Made by a program: the position numbers and the translations under genes
Shown here: piece by piece, positions 13,803 to 20,896 of the stretch
Layout of the letters: every line of letters begins with the position of its first letter
Position numbering within the stretch: position 1 is the stretch's first letter
Source of the DNA: Geobacter sp. UBA6151
GTDB lineage: Bacteria; Desulfobacterota; Desulfuromonadia; Geobacterales; Pseudopelobacteraceae
Direction: 5' to 3'
DNA length: 22,267 nt
NCBI GenBank assembly: GCA_002423105.1
Contig: DIUT01000005.1
Coordinates: 1 to 22,267, forward strand
The notes under the pieces: generated by a model
What the model saw: the letters and a program-made list of their open reading frames with translations, nothing else
What the model was told of the DNA's origin: nothing
Databases searched by the model: none

Positions 13803-14378
13803 ATGCGCGCCATGTCATTCCCCCTGATCTGCCTGCTGTTTGCCATACTGCTTCTGGGAGGATGTTCCTCTGTTCAGGTCCTGGAAACCTGGCACAGTTC
13901 TTCCGCCACGGCAGGAGCTCCACAGAAAAAACTGCTGGTCATCAATCTGAATCTGGATCAGAACGTCAGGGAGATGTATGAGAATGTTGTTGCCGGAGAG
14001 ATGAAGGACAGCAACATAGCGGCGGTTGCAGGGCACAAATTCGTTAGCGTCAAGGAAAACTACACGAAAGCAGATATAGCGGCAGCCGTCAAAAAATCAG
14101 GCTGTGATGCAGTGCTGACCATCAGAGGGCTGACAGCCGGCAATCAGCAGCTGAGCCAGCAGGGGCAAGGCAATGTACTCTACGGAGAAGGTTTCATCCC
14201 TTCTTCCTGGGATGATGTCATGACCGCCACACAGCAGATCAATCTCTTCCATGCAGAAACAGGTCAGCTGCTCTGGTCTGCAACGGTAAAGGCTGCAAAT
14301 GATGACAACAAATTCATTGAAAGCCGCGACATGGGCGAACTGCTGATCAATCTGCTGCGGCGGGACGGCATGATCTGA
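13803..14378 (+). CDS. Lipoprotein, paralogue 2 of a tandem pair
   Basis: This is a 191-residue lipoprotein (lipobox LGGC, Cys21). It shares the layout of the preceding gene: KLLVINLNLDQNVREMYENVVAGEM matches the strand-helix LLVVGMADTP unit, KKSGCDAVLTIRGL matches RTTGSDGLLTTRFV, and INLFHAETGQLLWSA matches SLFDAATGSAVWSG. The two therefore arose by tandem duplication and have diverged strongly. The function is unknown; a periplasm-facing domain tethered to the outer or inner membrane is expected. CGGAG precedes the ATG. It is the last gene of the operon and converges on cobD with a 56-bp gap, which contains a weak hairpin (acaaga/tcttgt) without a T run. Confidence 0.82.
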   Translation: MRAMSFPLICLLFAILLLGGCSSVQVLETWHSSSATAGAPQKKLLVINLNLDQNVREMYENVVAGEMKDSNIAAVAGHKFVSVKENYTKADIAAAVKKSGCDAVLTIRGLTAGNQQLSQQGQGNVLYGEGFIPSSWDDVMTATQQINLFHAETGQLLWSATVKAANDDNKFIESRDMGELLINLLRRDGMI

Positions 14379-14434
14379 CAAGATCAACCATCATGGCGTC
14401 ATCAACAGTCTTGTTGCCGGACCTGAATCAGAAT

Positions 14435-15538
14435 TCAAGGTGTAAGTTCTGCCTTTAGCGCCTCAACAAGCCGTTCATTCTCTCCTCTGCTACGTACCGC
14501 CACCCGCAGGAAACGATCCCCCAGTCCGGCAAAGCTGCTGCAATCCCGCACCATGATCCGGTGGTTCCGCAAGAGCTGCTCGCGCAACCGTGGCGCGGTA
14601 CAGCTGCCACTCAGCTGCAGCAGCAGATAATTGACCGTTGAAGGGAACAGGTTGATGTCCGGCAGCTGCGTAAGCTGTTCGCTAAGTTGAGCGCGATCAT
14701 CAGCGATTAACCTTCTGGTTTCCTCGGCAAAGTGCGCATCGGCAAGGGCGACTACACCGGCTGCCTGGGCCAGGTTGCTCACCTCCCAGGGTGGTTGCGC
14801 GGCACGAATACGCCCGGCCAGTTCCGCTGACGCCAGGGCGCAGCCCAGACGCAGCCCGGCCAGGGCATGAAACTTGGTCAGCGAACGCAGCACAATGCCT
14901 TGGCACGATGCAACCACCGCCTGCTTTGCCGAATACTCCTCCCCGCAGAAGTCCATGAAAGCTTCATCCAGCACCAGCAGTGTTCCATGCGCCCGGCACA
15001 GTTCCAGCACCGCAGTCACTTGTGTTGCGTCATACAGCACCCCTGCCGGATTGGACGGTGTGCAGAAGAACAGCAGATCTTGGCGTTCCCGACGCAGGTT
15101 ACTTTCCAGTCGCTCCAGATCAAGCGTAAAGTTATCAGCGGCCGAGAGTAGATGGCGTTGTATCGTCCAGCCGTGCCGTGTAAGTGCCAGTTCGTATTCG
15201 CTGAAAGCCGGGCAGACGATCATGCCGCGTGTTCCCGTACAGATTGTCGGCAGCAGATGGATCAGGGAAGTGGAGCCGTTTGCAGGTACCACCGATTCAT
15301 GGGGCAGCTGATGATAAGCGGCCAGTGCCTCGGTCAGGACGGTTGCAGTGGCATCAGGGTAGTGGGGGATCTGTTCGATGGCCTGCACAATGGCTTGGTG
15401 TACCATTGGCGCCAGGCCCCGGGGATTGATGCTGGCTGAAAAATCGAGCAGATCATCCACACCACAGCCAATGGTACGTGCTGTGGCGTGGATGGTACCG
15501 CCGTGATCAAAAGCGTTGTCAGGGGAGTGCTCAGACAT
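14435..15538 (-). CDS. cobD: L-threonine-O-3-phosphate decarboxylase CobD (aminotransferase fold)
   Basis: This is a 367-residue PLP enzyme of the class I/II aminotransferase fold. It decarboxylates threonine phosphate to (R)-1-amino-2-propanol phosphate, the linker between corrin ring and nucleotide loop of cobalamin. Evidence is the N-terminal HGG and DFSASINPRG (hallmark of CobD versus HisC), the substrate-site NGSTSLIHLL, the PLP-contacting CTPSNPAG with Asn163, Asp191 in LVLDEAF, and the Schiff-base Lys222 in RSLTKFHALAGLRLG. HisC is the main alternative, but the N-terminal HGG and INPRG favour CobD. No other cobalamin genes are in the window. It lies 22 bp from tatC on the same strand. 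Confidence 0.9.
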   Translation of the reverse strand: MSEHSPDNAFDHGGTIHATARTIGCGVDDLLDFSASINPRGLAPMVHQAIVQAIEQIPHYPDATATVLTEALAAYHQLPHESVVPANGSTSLIHLLPTICTGTRGMIVCPAFSEYELALTRHGWTIQRHLLSAADNFTLDLERLESNLRRERQDLLFFCTPSNPAGVLYDATQVTAVLELCRAHGTLLVLDEAFMDFCGEEYSAKQAVVASCQGIVLRSLTKFHALAGLRLGCALASAELAGRIRAAQPPWEVSNLAQAAGVVALADAHFAEETRRLIADDRAQLSEQLTQLPDINLFPSTVNYLLLQLSGSCTAPRLREQLLRNHRIMVRDCSSFAGLGDRFLRVAVRSRGENERLVEALKAELTP

Positions 15539-15560
15539 AGAGGGGTGGCCGCCTTTGCAA

Positions 15561-16418
15561 TCAGGCGGTTTCAGGTTCGGGTAACGGTTCTTGCGGCTTC
15601 TTCTTTTTGCCGAAGATCAGGGCCACCCAGACACTGACTTCATACATCATGTACATGGGGATCATGATCACGAACATGGTGACCAGATCAGAATGGAAGG
15701 CGGCCACGATTGAGCTTAACAACAGGGCGTACTTCCGTTGTGGGGCCAGAAACTCGTAGGTAACCAGGCCGAAGCGGGAGAGCAGCAGGGTTAGCACCGG
15801 CATCTCTGCCATCAGTCCGAATAACAGGAGCAGCCGTAGGCAAAAGTCAACATAGGCGGAGAGCGAAAGCCAACTGCGCAACCCTTCGGTTTCGTAGGAG
15901 AGAGAAAAGTTGATGATGAAGGGCCAGACCGTTGATACGAAGAAAAATGCGCCGACGCAAAAGGCGATGGTGCCCACCAGCATGAAGGGTATTACCAGCT
16001 TCCGTTCCCGGCGAGTCAGTCCCGGCGCAACAAAAGCCCATATCTGGTAGAACACCACCGGCAGGGCCAGCACAAAACCGGCAATGGCGGATATCTTGCA
16101 CTGCATGAAAAATGGTTCCATCGGCTTGGTGTAGTTCAGCGCGTGCTTTTTCTGGGGTTTGTTCACCACTTTATCCAGTTCAGCGCGTTTGTACAGAGCC
16201 GGATATTTTTCACCGATGTAACGATACAGCTTGAGTTTGGCGGCATCTACGTAGGTTATGCCGGTCAGTGGTTTTTCAATATAAACCAGGATTTCATCGG
16301 TGAGATTCCAGGAAATGCCCATGCCGATAAAAACAGCAACGACGATGATAATCAGGCGGCGGCGCAACTCCACCAGATGTTCGATAAAAGGCAGGACTTT
16401 GGACTGTTCTTCAGACAT
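15561..16418 (-). CDS. tatC: Twin-arginine translocase subunit TatC
   Basis: This 285-residue, six-helix inner-membrane receptor of the Tat pathway binds twin-arginine signal peptides. The N-terminus FIEHLVELRRRLI is the conserved signal-binding segment, and PMEPFFMQCKISAIAGFVLALPVVFYQIWAFVAPGLTRRERK is the diagnostic TatC core. The F-x-FGLMAEMPVL segment follows near residue 220. The first periplasmic loop (about residues 50-97) is longer than in E. coli TatC and is rich in Lys and Tyr, adding roughly 25 residues. CGGAG precedes the ATG. No tatA or tatB is nearby. Upstream, the gene originally faced a tRNA-Gly and its terminator; the integrated element now lies there. Confidence 0.95.
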   Translation of the reverse strand: MSEEQSKVLPFIEHLVELRRRLIIIVVAVFIGMGISWNLTDEILVYIEKPLTGITYVDAAKLKLYRYIGEKYPALYKRAELDKVVNKPQKKHALNYTKPMEPFFMQCKISAIAGFVLALPVVFYQIWAFVAPGLTRRERKLVIPFMLVGTIAFCVGAFFFVSTVWPFIINFSLSYETEGLRSWLSLSAYVDFCLRLLLLFGLMAEMPVLTLLLSRFGLVTYEFLAPQRKYALLLSSIVAAFHSDLVTMFVIMIPMYMMYEVSVWVALIFGKKKKPQEPLPEPETA

Positions 16419-16517
16419 GCTTGCTCCGGTTCAAAATTGGTTGCGGCAGGCTAGCATACTTTGGCTGGTGGTTCAATCAGCTACCGTGCGGGTGAAAGAG
16501 TTGATGAAGATTAAGGC

Positions 16518-16545
16518 AAAAAAAAGGAACCCTGACGGGTTCCTT
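16518..16545 (-). terminator. Rho-independent terminator, probably the native tRNA-Gly terminator
   Basis: On the minus strand aaggaaccc/gggttcctt forms a 9-bp stem with a 4-nt loop (16524-16545), followed by a run of T (eight A at 16518-16525 on the plus strand, two of them shared with the stem). It sits 10 bp beyond the left copy of the tRNA 3' end, in the right orientation to end tRNA-Gly transcription before the element inserted. Confidence 0.8.
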
Positions 16546-16555
16546 ATAATTTAGT

Positions 16556-16578
16556 TGGAGCGGGAAACGAGATTCGAA
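16556..16578. repeat. Attachment site, distal copy (partial tRNA 3' end)
   Basis: Twenty-three bases identical to the 3' end of tRNA-Gly (complement of CCA, the acceptor strand and half of the T arm), here without the rest of the tRNA. The match stops abruptly: base 16579 differs from 22240 and base 16555 differs from 22216. This marks the end of the element on the tatC side. Confidence 0.92.
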
Positions 16579-16858
16579 GGACCCATAATGAAATCAATAA
16601 GTTGTGCGGATATTGTAAAATCAAATAGTTACTAATACCCCCGGTGTGTCTTTCGTCCAACACAGTACAGCACAATTCATTAAGATTCAACTTATATGGT
16701 AACAGCGTGGGAACGGTGGTTCGTGCCCGGCTTGGACAATTCTGGGCACTGGCAAGAACAGGCTTCTATAGGCTTTGGGGGCCGGTCTTTAAAACGCCGT
16801 GAAACTCTGTAATAAAGGGCTTCGCGGCGGCGTTTTGTTTGTTTCTGATTATGGTCTA
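16579..16858. terminator. Non-coding left end of the element with a hairpin after the cargo operon
   Basis: No gene is supportable in these 280 bp. The arms aaaacgccg (16791-16799) and cggcgtttt (16828-16836) form a 9-bp stem with a 28-nt loop. It is flanked by T on both strands and lies 23 bp past the stop of the TOPRIM gene, so it may be a bidirectional terminator. A short motif, acagtac at 16662-16668, also occurs near the right attachment site (22155-22161) and could be an integrase arm site. The hairpin is clear; the terminator role is moderate because of the large loop. Confidence 0.45.
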
Positions 16859-17521
16859 TTAGGCATAAATTCTATGCAGCCAATCCATTAACAGTTTTGC
16901 TTCACCGGAAGAAAAATCAACTAATTTTCCTCCTACAACCCCATGTAATGCCTGCCCTGGTATTTTTTGCCATGCCATCCACGTTGCCACATCTGCCTTA
17001 CTTCTATGGATAGGCTTAAATAAAGGAGTTTTTAATTTTCCTACAGCATCTACAGCTGTTTTGAGTAAATCTTTCTGAGTATCAGATATAGAATTTTTGA
17101 TGAAGTCTTCCAATAAGCCATCTGACGCATTATTCGGCATTATCCATAAACCAAAGTCAGGCAAACCATCTGAATGTTTGATGCAGTATCCACCAGTTTG
17201 AGATTTTGGAATAGTGCTTACTTTGTAACCGTGATCCCTGAGAATTACGGCTACCTTATTCAAAGTTTTATGAAAGCCTAACCCATCAGCTGCTTCAAAG
17301 TCGGCATCAATAACCATTGCAATTCGCCTTATCTGGCCATCACGCATTTGCTCTAGGAGGGTAGGCAAGAGTTTAAGGGCGTTACCCTTACCACAGCCAT
17401 CTCCGCAAAAATCTAACGGACTGCCAACTTTTACATTTACCCCCAGCCTCCTTTCATAACAAATAGCAGAAAAGAGGCTTTTGTCAGCTTCACCTTCAAC
17501 CAGTAATATTTTATCATTCAT
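16859..17521 (-). CDS. TOPRIM-domain protein (DUF3226-like), partner of the ATPase
   Basis: This is a 220-residue cytoplasmic protein, probably a metal-dependent nuclease. Residues 5-14 (ILLVEGEADK) hold the TOPRIM first strand with the catalytic Glu9, and IAMVIDADFE (68-77) supplies the DxD pair Asp72/Asp74. The segment CGDGCGKGNALKLLPTLL lies between them, as in DUF3226-type and OLD-type TOPRIM proteins. The C-terminal half (WIMPNN, LEDFIKN, HRSKADVATWMAWQKIPGQALHGVVG) is typical of DUF3226, a family name given from memory. The ATG lies 3 bp after the ATPase stop, with GGAGGT inside the ATPase end, so translation is coupled. By analogy with OLD, Gabija and PARIS, the ATPase would control this nuclease on sensing phage. 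Defence function is inferred. Confidence 0.8.
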   Translation of the reverse strand: MNDKILLVEGEADKSLFSAICYERRLGVNVKVGSPLDFCGDGCGKGNALKLLPTLLEQMRDGQIRRIAMVIDADFEAADGLGFHKTLNKVAVILRDHGYKVSTIPKSQTGGYCIKHSDGLPDFGLWIMPNNASDGLLEDFIKNSISDTQKDLLKTAVDAVGKLKTPLFKPIHRSKADVATWMAWQKIPGQALHGVVGGKLVDFSSGEAKLLMDWLHRIYA

Positions 17522-17524
17522 ATG

Positions 17525-18682
17525 TTACCTGACCTCCACATCTGATTGAGTTATGTTGGCCAGTTTTTTTTCATCGAAAATTGTAGCTATTATTTTTCCT
17601 TTATCACTTTTGAGTACACTGCGACCAACTCGAAACAGTACGGCTTCAGCATTCGTATTTTCTTGTGCAACCTTTGCGAAACTTTCTACGCAGTCCCAAC
17701 TGTGTGTTGTTGCAAATACCTGAATATCAAGCTTCACAGCTAACTCAAATAATAAGGACCAAATTTGTTGTTGTACGCTAAAGTGTAATCCGTTTTCAAA
17801 TTCGTCAATTAATAAGAAACCACCTCTTGCTGGCACTATTTTTAAAATTAGTTGCAAGATTCTCAACATACCATCACCCATGCTGTTCAATGGTAAAGCT
17901 CTACTGGAATTCTTCATTTTAATCTTGGCAGTTCTTCGGATCTCTCTAGCGCTATTCAAGTATCTTGAATCACTTTTCACAAATGCGATGTTTTCACATT
18001 CTGGTGAAATAATTTGCAGTCCCTTGATTACAGTTTCTTCGTAGTCAGTAAACAGTACCTTGTCCCAAATGTTTGCCAACTCATCAATTGAAATAAACTG
18101 AGTTGGAATGTATGCACAGGGAATTAAATCATTGGATTCTATGGTTCTACTAGCAACTAAATTTCTTGATAAATCATACAACCGTGTAACATGATTTTTT
18201 GTGACAGCAATAGCTTGTTTAATCTCTTGGTCTGTACCAATATTTTCTTTTGAGTTTGTAATGATTTTTCTTCTTGGACGAAGGTATGATTCACCATCAT
18301 CGCCAGTTACCTCTTCTTTATACTCAATAAAAAAGACATGATTGATTTTTAGCAGTGATGGAGATTTCTTTGTTTCTCCAATAAGAATTGCCCCCTTATT
18401 ATCTTTTGGAAAAGTTCGTCCAGCAAAAAAATGCTCGTAAGGCAGTTCTTGAAAATCTTCATTTCGAGAACCTTCGTCTAGACGATGTTTTTCATCGTGT
18501 CCTGATGCAATTTCATTTAATAATGCACGCTCAGCATTGCCAGCATAAATTCTGATTGCCTCTAATACGGAACTTTTTCCAGAGTTATTTTTTCCGACAA
18601 TCAAATTCAGTCGTCCAATTTTGTTAACTTCAAAATCTTCAAAAGCTCTAAAATTATTAATATACAGTGAATTGAGCTTCAT
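17525..18682 (-). CDS. OLD/AAA15-type ATPase (SMC-like) of a predicted defence pair
   Basis: This is a 385-residue ABC/SMC-like ATPase. Residues 1-45 (MKLNSLYINNFRAFEDFEV, then Walker A GKNNSGKSS at 30-38) are the standard AAA15/AAA21 opening. The signature-like NSMGDGMLR is at 266-274, Walker B FLLIDEFENGLH is at 289-300 with catalytic Glu, and the switch His is in TTHSWD (325-330). The domain order is that of overcoming-lysogenisation-defect ATPases without their own TOPRIM; the TOPRIM is supplied by the next gene. The start is moved to the ATG at 18682 because AAGGAG lies six bases upstream. A possible -10 (TATAAA, 18721-18716) precedes it. The gene is A+T-rich compared with the core genes. 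Confidence 0.9.
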   Translation of the reverse strand: MKLNSLYINNFRAFEDFEVNKIGRLNLIVGKNNSGKSSVLEAIRIYAGNAERALLNEIASGHDEKHRLDEGSRNEDFQELPYEHFFAGRTFPKDNKGAILIGETKKSPSLLKINHVFFIEYKEEVTGDDGESYLRPRRKIITNSKENIGTDQEIKQAIAVTKNHVTRLYDLSRNLVASRTIESNDLIPCAYIPTQFISIDELANIWDKVLFTDYEETVIKGLQIISPECENIAFVKSDSRYLNSAREIRRTAKIKMKNSSRALPLNSMGDGMLRILQLILKIVPARGGFLLIDEFENGLHFSVQQQIWSLLFELAVKLDIQVFATTHSWDCVESFAKVAQENTNAEAVLFRVGRSVLKSDKGKIIATIFDEKKLANITQSDVEVR

Positions 18683-19126
18683 AGCGTTCTCCTTTATCAC
18701 AGTCAATCTACTCAATTTATACGATTTTCAATTTATCTGCCATTTTTTTGTTCAGCCCGTTAATCACCAGCTTAGGCTGGTATTTTAACCCTCAATCCAT
18801 TATTGACATGTCAATTTCCCCGTTTCGGTAACACGGGCGTATGCGGGAGCTTCATAAGATCATAAACCACCTATAACATTAGCTTTTAACCTTGAAAAGC
18901 GTAATGCGCAAATGTAATCGTAAATAATCGGGATTTTTTGTGATTACATTTCTGTATTAAATTAATGATATCAGATAGATAAAAATAATTTGCTCCGGCA
19001 TAAACGTTTATGCTTGACGTACCTGCGATTATTTGCATCTTATAGAGCCACAATTCAATAAAAGAAAACGGTGCGATGCTTCTGTGTCGGCTCCGTTCTC
19101 TACAACGCCAAAGGGAGGCACATCAG
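18683..19126. promoter_or_regulatory. Divergent control region between the cargo operon and rep
   Basis: This is a gene-free A+T-rich stretch of 444 bp. It holds a small hairpin, accagc-ttag-gctggt (about 18766-18781); a perfect 10-bp inverted repeat, aaatgtaatc (18910-18919) and gattacattt (18942-18951), spaced by 22 bp; and a perfect 16-bp palindrome, gcataaacgtttatgc (18998-19013). The palindrome is immediately followed by TTGACG (19014-19019) and, further on, TATAGA (19041-19046). This reads as a promoter for rep with an operator next to its -35 box. The regulator is unknown; the element's small helix-turn-helix protein is a candidate. Confidence 0.5.
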
Positions 19127-20395
19127 ATGTCCGAGAATGTAGTAGTACGTCCAGAGTCGAATCTTTCACAAAGTCCACCAAGCATAAGCACCAGGGTTGT
19201 CGGCCCTGCCGAGGACCCTGGTGCCTCTTCCGAATCACCTCCAAGCATGGCGTCATCTGTAACACGCCATGCGCTAAACCCACTATGTGAAACATTTCAG
19301 TTATTGCTCTGCGGAATAGACAGTCTTGATCTTGGCCTGTTTGTCTCCTGGAATGCCGGATGGTGTGAAGTTCGCAATAATCTGGAAATCAGAAAACTTG
19401 CTTCCCAGGAAAGCACATCCATCGTCGATTCAACCGACCTTGGCCGCCAGTTCCTGCACCTTCCCAGCGGTAAGCCGCCGAATTATCGCTACCATCTCCA
19501 GTTTCTGGAATATCACCTTTACATTGCCAAGTCCGACAAATACGGCAAATCCCCCAATGTCTACGTTTCAATCAATTCCGCTGTCTTGTGGCATGAACCC
19601 TTTGCCTCCATCTTGGAATTGCTGGCGTTTGACTTGGAGCACTTCGGCGGAACCATAGATCGCATCCAGCCCAGCCGCTGCGACCTGTCGGCAGACTTCC
19701 GCATCAGCCCTCCACCGGACTTTCCATTTCTGGAACAACACAAGGTGTCTCGCAGCCGTTACGTCAGTACACACATCAACAGCGGTATCCTGGAAACCTA
19801 TTACAGCGGATCGCCGGGATCACCGGTACGGCTTCGCCTGTACGACAAAGGCAAAGAAATTCAGAAAAGCAACAAGCAGTGGTTCCTTGACCTCTGGGGG
19901 ATTCACGATCCTGAAAACGTCTGGCGGGTTGAATTCCAGCTCCGCCGCGCTTTCCTTCACCAATACCGGATAAACACCCTTGAAGACCTATGGGCAAAAA
20001 TCGGGACTATTTGGGAGTATCTGACAACGGAATGGTTCTCCCTGCGCCTGCCGGACAATGACAAAGTAGAACGCCGCACCATCCATCCCTGGTGGGAGGC
20101 AGTCGGAGCATCCGGTGAACTGCTGGGCGTTAACAATGGAGAACGCCGCCGCTATGACAGTGACAACCCCCAGGAGATCAAGAAAATCCTGCCCCATGTC
20201 TATTCGCGGATGATAACCATTGCTGCCCTGTCCGGTATCAAAGACCGCAAAGAATCAATCCGCAATCTGTACGACCTTCTTGAACGGCATGGAGATGACA
20301 GCACGTTCAAGGAAAAGCTTCAGGAAAAACTGTTCAAGCTGGGCTACCGTGGCACATTGGGAGGGTCGGACAATGACGATGATCTGCCCTTCTGA
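19127..20395 (+). CDS. Rep_trans-family rolling-circle replication initiator / relaxase
   Basis: This is a 422-residue protein. The conserved core of the Rep_trans (replication initiation factor) family is visible: PSRCDLSADF (about 182-191), equivalent to the family's R-x-D-x3-DF metal-site motif; then a strand ending in RLRLYDKGKEI, where Tyr239 is the expected DNA-cleaving residue; then WRVEFQLRR (about 267-275). Relatives include RepC of pT181 and NicK of ICEBs1, which nick DNA for rolling-circle replication and conjugal transfer. The ATG at 19127 has GGGAGG eight bases upstream; the earlier in-frame start at 19076 lacks one. The first 60 residues are Ser/Pro-rich and coincide with DNA inverted repeats, so the DNA rather than the peptide may be under selection there. 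It overlaps the next gene by 23 bp. Confidence 0.82.
   Translation: MSENVVVRPESNLSQSPPSISTRVVGPAEDPGASSESPPSMASSVTRHALNPLCETFQLLLCGIDSLDLGLFVSWNAGWCEVRNNLEIRKLASQESTSIVDSTDLGRQFLHLPSGKPPNYRYHLQFLEYHLYIAKSDKYGKSPNVYVSINSAVLWHEPFASILELLAFDLEHFGGTIDRIQPSRCDLSADFRISPPPDFPFLEQHKVSRSRYVSTHINSGILETYYSGSPGSPVRLRLYDKGKEIQKSNKQWFLDLWGIHDPENVWRVEFQLRRAFLHQYRINTLEDLWAKIGTIWEYLTTEWFSLRLPDNDKVERRTIHPWWEAVGASGELLGVNNGERRRYDSDNPQEIKKILPHVYSRMITIAALSGIKDRKESIRNLYDLLERHGDDSTFKEKLQEKLFKLGYRGTLGGSDNDDDLPF
19188..19272. other. Candidate oriT / double-strand origin inside the 5' end of rep
   Basis: Two perfect 9-bp inverted repeats are close together: GCACCAGGG (19188-19196) with CCCTGGTGC (19216-19224), and GCATGGCGT (19245-19253) with ACGCCATGC (19264-19272). 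A short direct repeat, ccaagcat, occurs just before the first (about 19178) and at the start of the second. In pT181 and ICEBs1 the nick site recognised by Rep_trans proteins lies in hairpins within or next to the 5' part of the rep/nicK gene, the same position as here. The repeats are seen; the origin role is inferred. Confidence 0.45.
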
Positions 20396-20672
20396 CAATG
20401 ACCTGCTCACTGTTGAAGAGTATGCCGAAAGACTGAAGGTGTCCCGCACCACCGTCTTTGGCTGGTTGAAAAACGGTCTGCTGCAAGAAGGAAAGCATTA
20501 CTTCAGGCTGGGGCGGATCATCCGCTTTGTCTGGGACACCGGCCTGCTGCTCAAGCAAAAGAAGAAAGCAAAAGTCACGAGAGATTTTGAGTCTGCTGTG
20601 TCTGCAAAGCAGAGGCAAAAACATACCCCTTCACAACCAGGGATCAATCTGGACTATGGGGCACCGGGTTAA
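20373..20672 (+). CDS. AlpA/excisionase-like helix-turn-helix protein
   Basis: This is a 99-residue protein with an N-terminal MerR-like winged helix of the HTH_17 type: LLTVEEYAERLKVSRTTVFGWLKNGLLQEG, followed by KHYFRLGRIIRFVWDTGLLL (about residues 10-60). A basic, Lys-rich tail follows. Proteins like this next to a tyrosine integrase serve as excisionases or as regulators of int and rep. The ATG at 20373 has GGGAGGG upstream and overlaps the end of rep by 23 bp, indicating coupled translation; a longer frame reaching far into rep is a shadow. The likely role is to bend attachment-site DNA for excision or to regulate the element promoters. Confidence 0.82.
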   Translation: MTMICPSDNDLLTVEEYAERLKVSRTTVFGWLKNGLLQEGKHYFRLGRIIRFVWDTGLLLKQKKKAKVTRDFESAVSAKQRQKHTPSQPGINLDYGAPG

Positions 20673-20896
20673 ATAAGGCCGAACAGTAATGGCGTGTAAA
20701 AGGGTTATCACGCCATCCACAACCCAAACGCCATCATCTGAAGATACAGAGAGACAGGAACGCGGGGTGGAGAGCGGCATACAACCTCTTTCTCCCCGCG
20801 CCCTTCAACACTAATTGCAACCGTCACGAAATACCGTTATCCTCCCTCTTGGACAAAGACACACCGAGGGGAGGTAACGGAAAATGAGGATATAAG
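20673..20896. promoter_or_regulatory. Gap upstream of the integrase with inverted repeats
   Basis: No gene is seen here. ATGGCGTG (20689-20696) and CACGCCAT (20709-20716) form a perfect 8-bp inverted repeat, extended by taa/tta with one bulged base. The same ATGGCGT/ACGCCAT arms occur inside rep (19247-19270), and a further ACGCCAT lies at 20728-20734. A second, imperfect G+C-rich hairpin (cgcgggg at 20761-20767 with ccccgcg at 20794-20800) may end the rep-xis transcript. The integrase has GAGGA seven bases before its ATG. Confidence 0.5.

Noticed and set aside
14390..14400. Chromosomal copy of the ATGGCGT motif near the end of the lipoprotein operon
   Set aside because: Only one arm is present and it lies far from the element; a 7-bp match by chance is expected in a window this long.
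20220..20372. N-terminal extension of the excisionase-like protein into rep
   Set aside because: The 51 extra codons overlap rep in another phase and lack a ribosome site, while GGGAGGG stands before the ATG at 20373.
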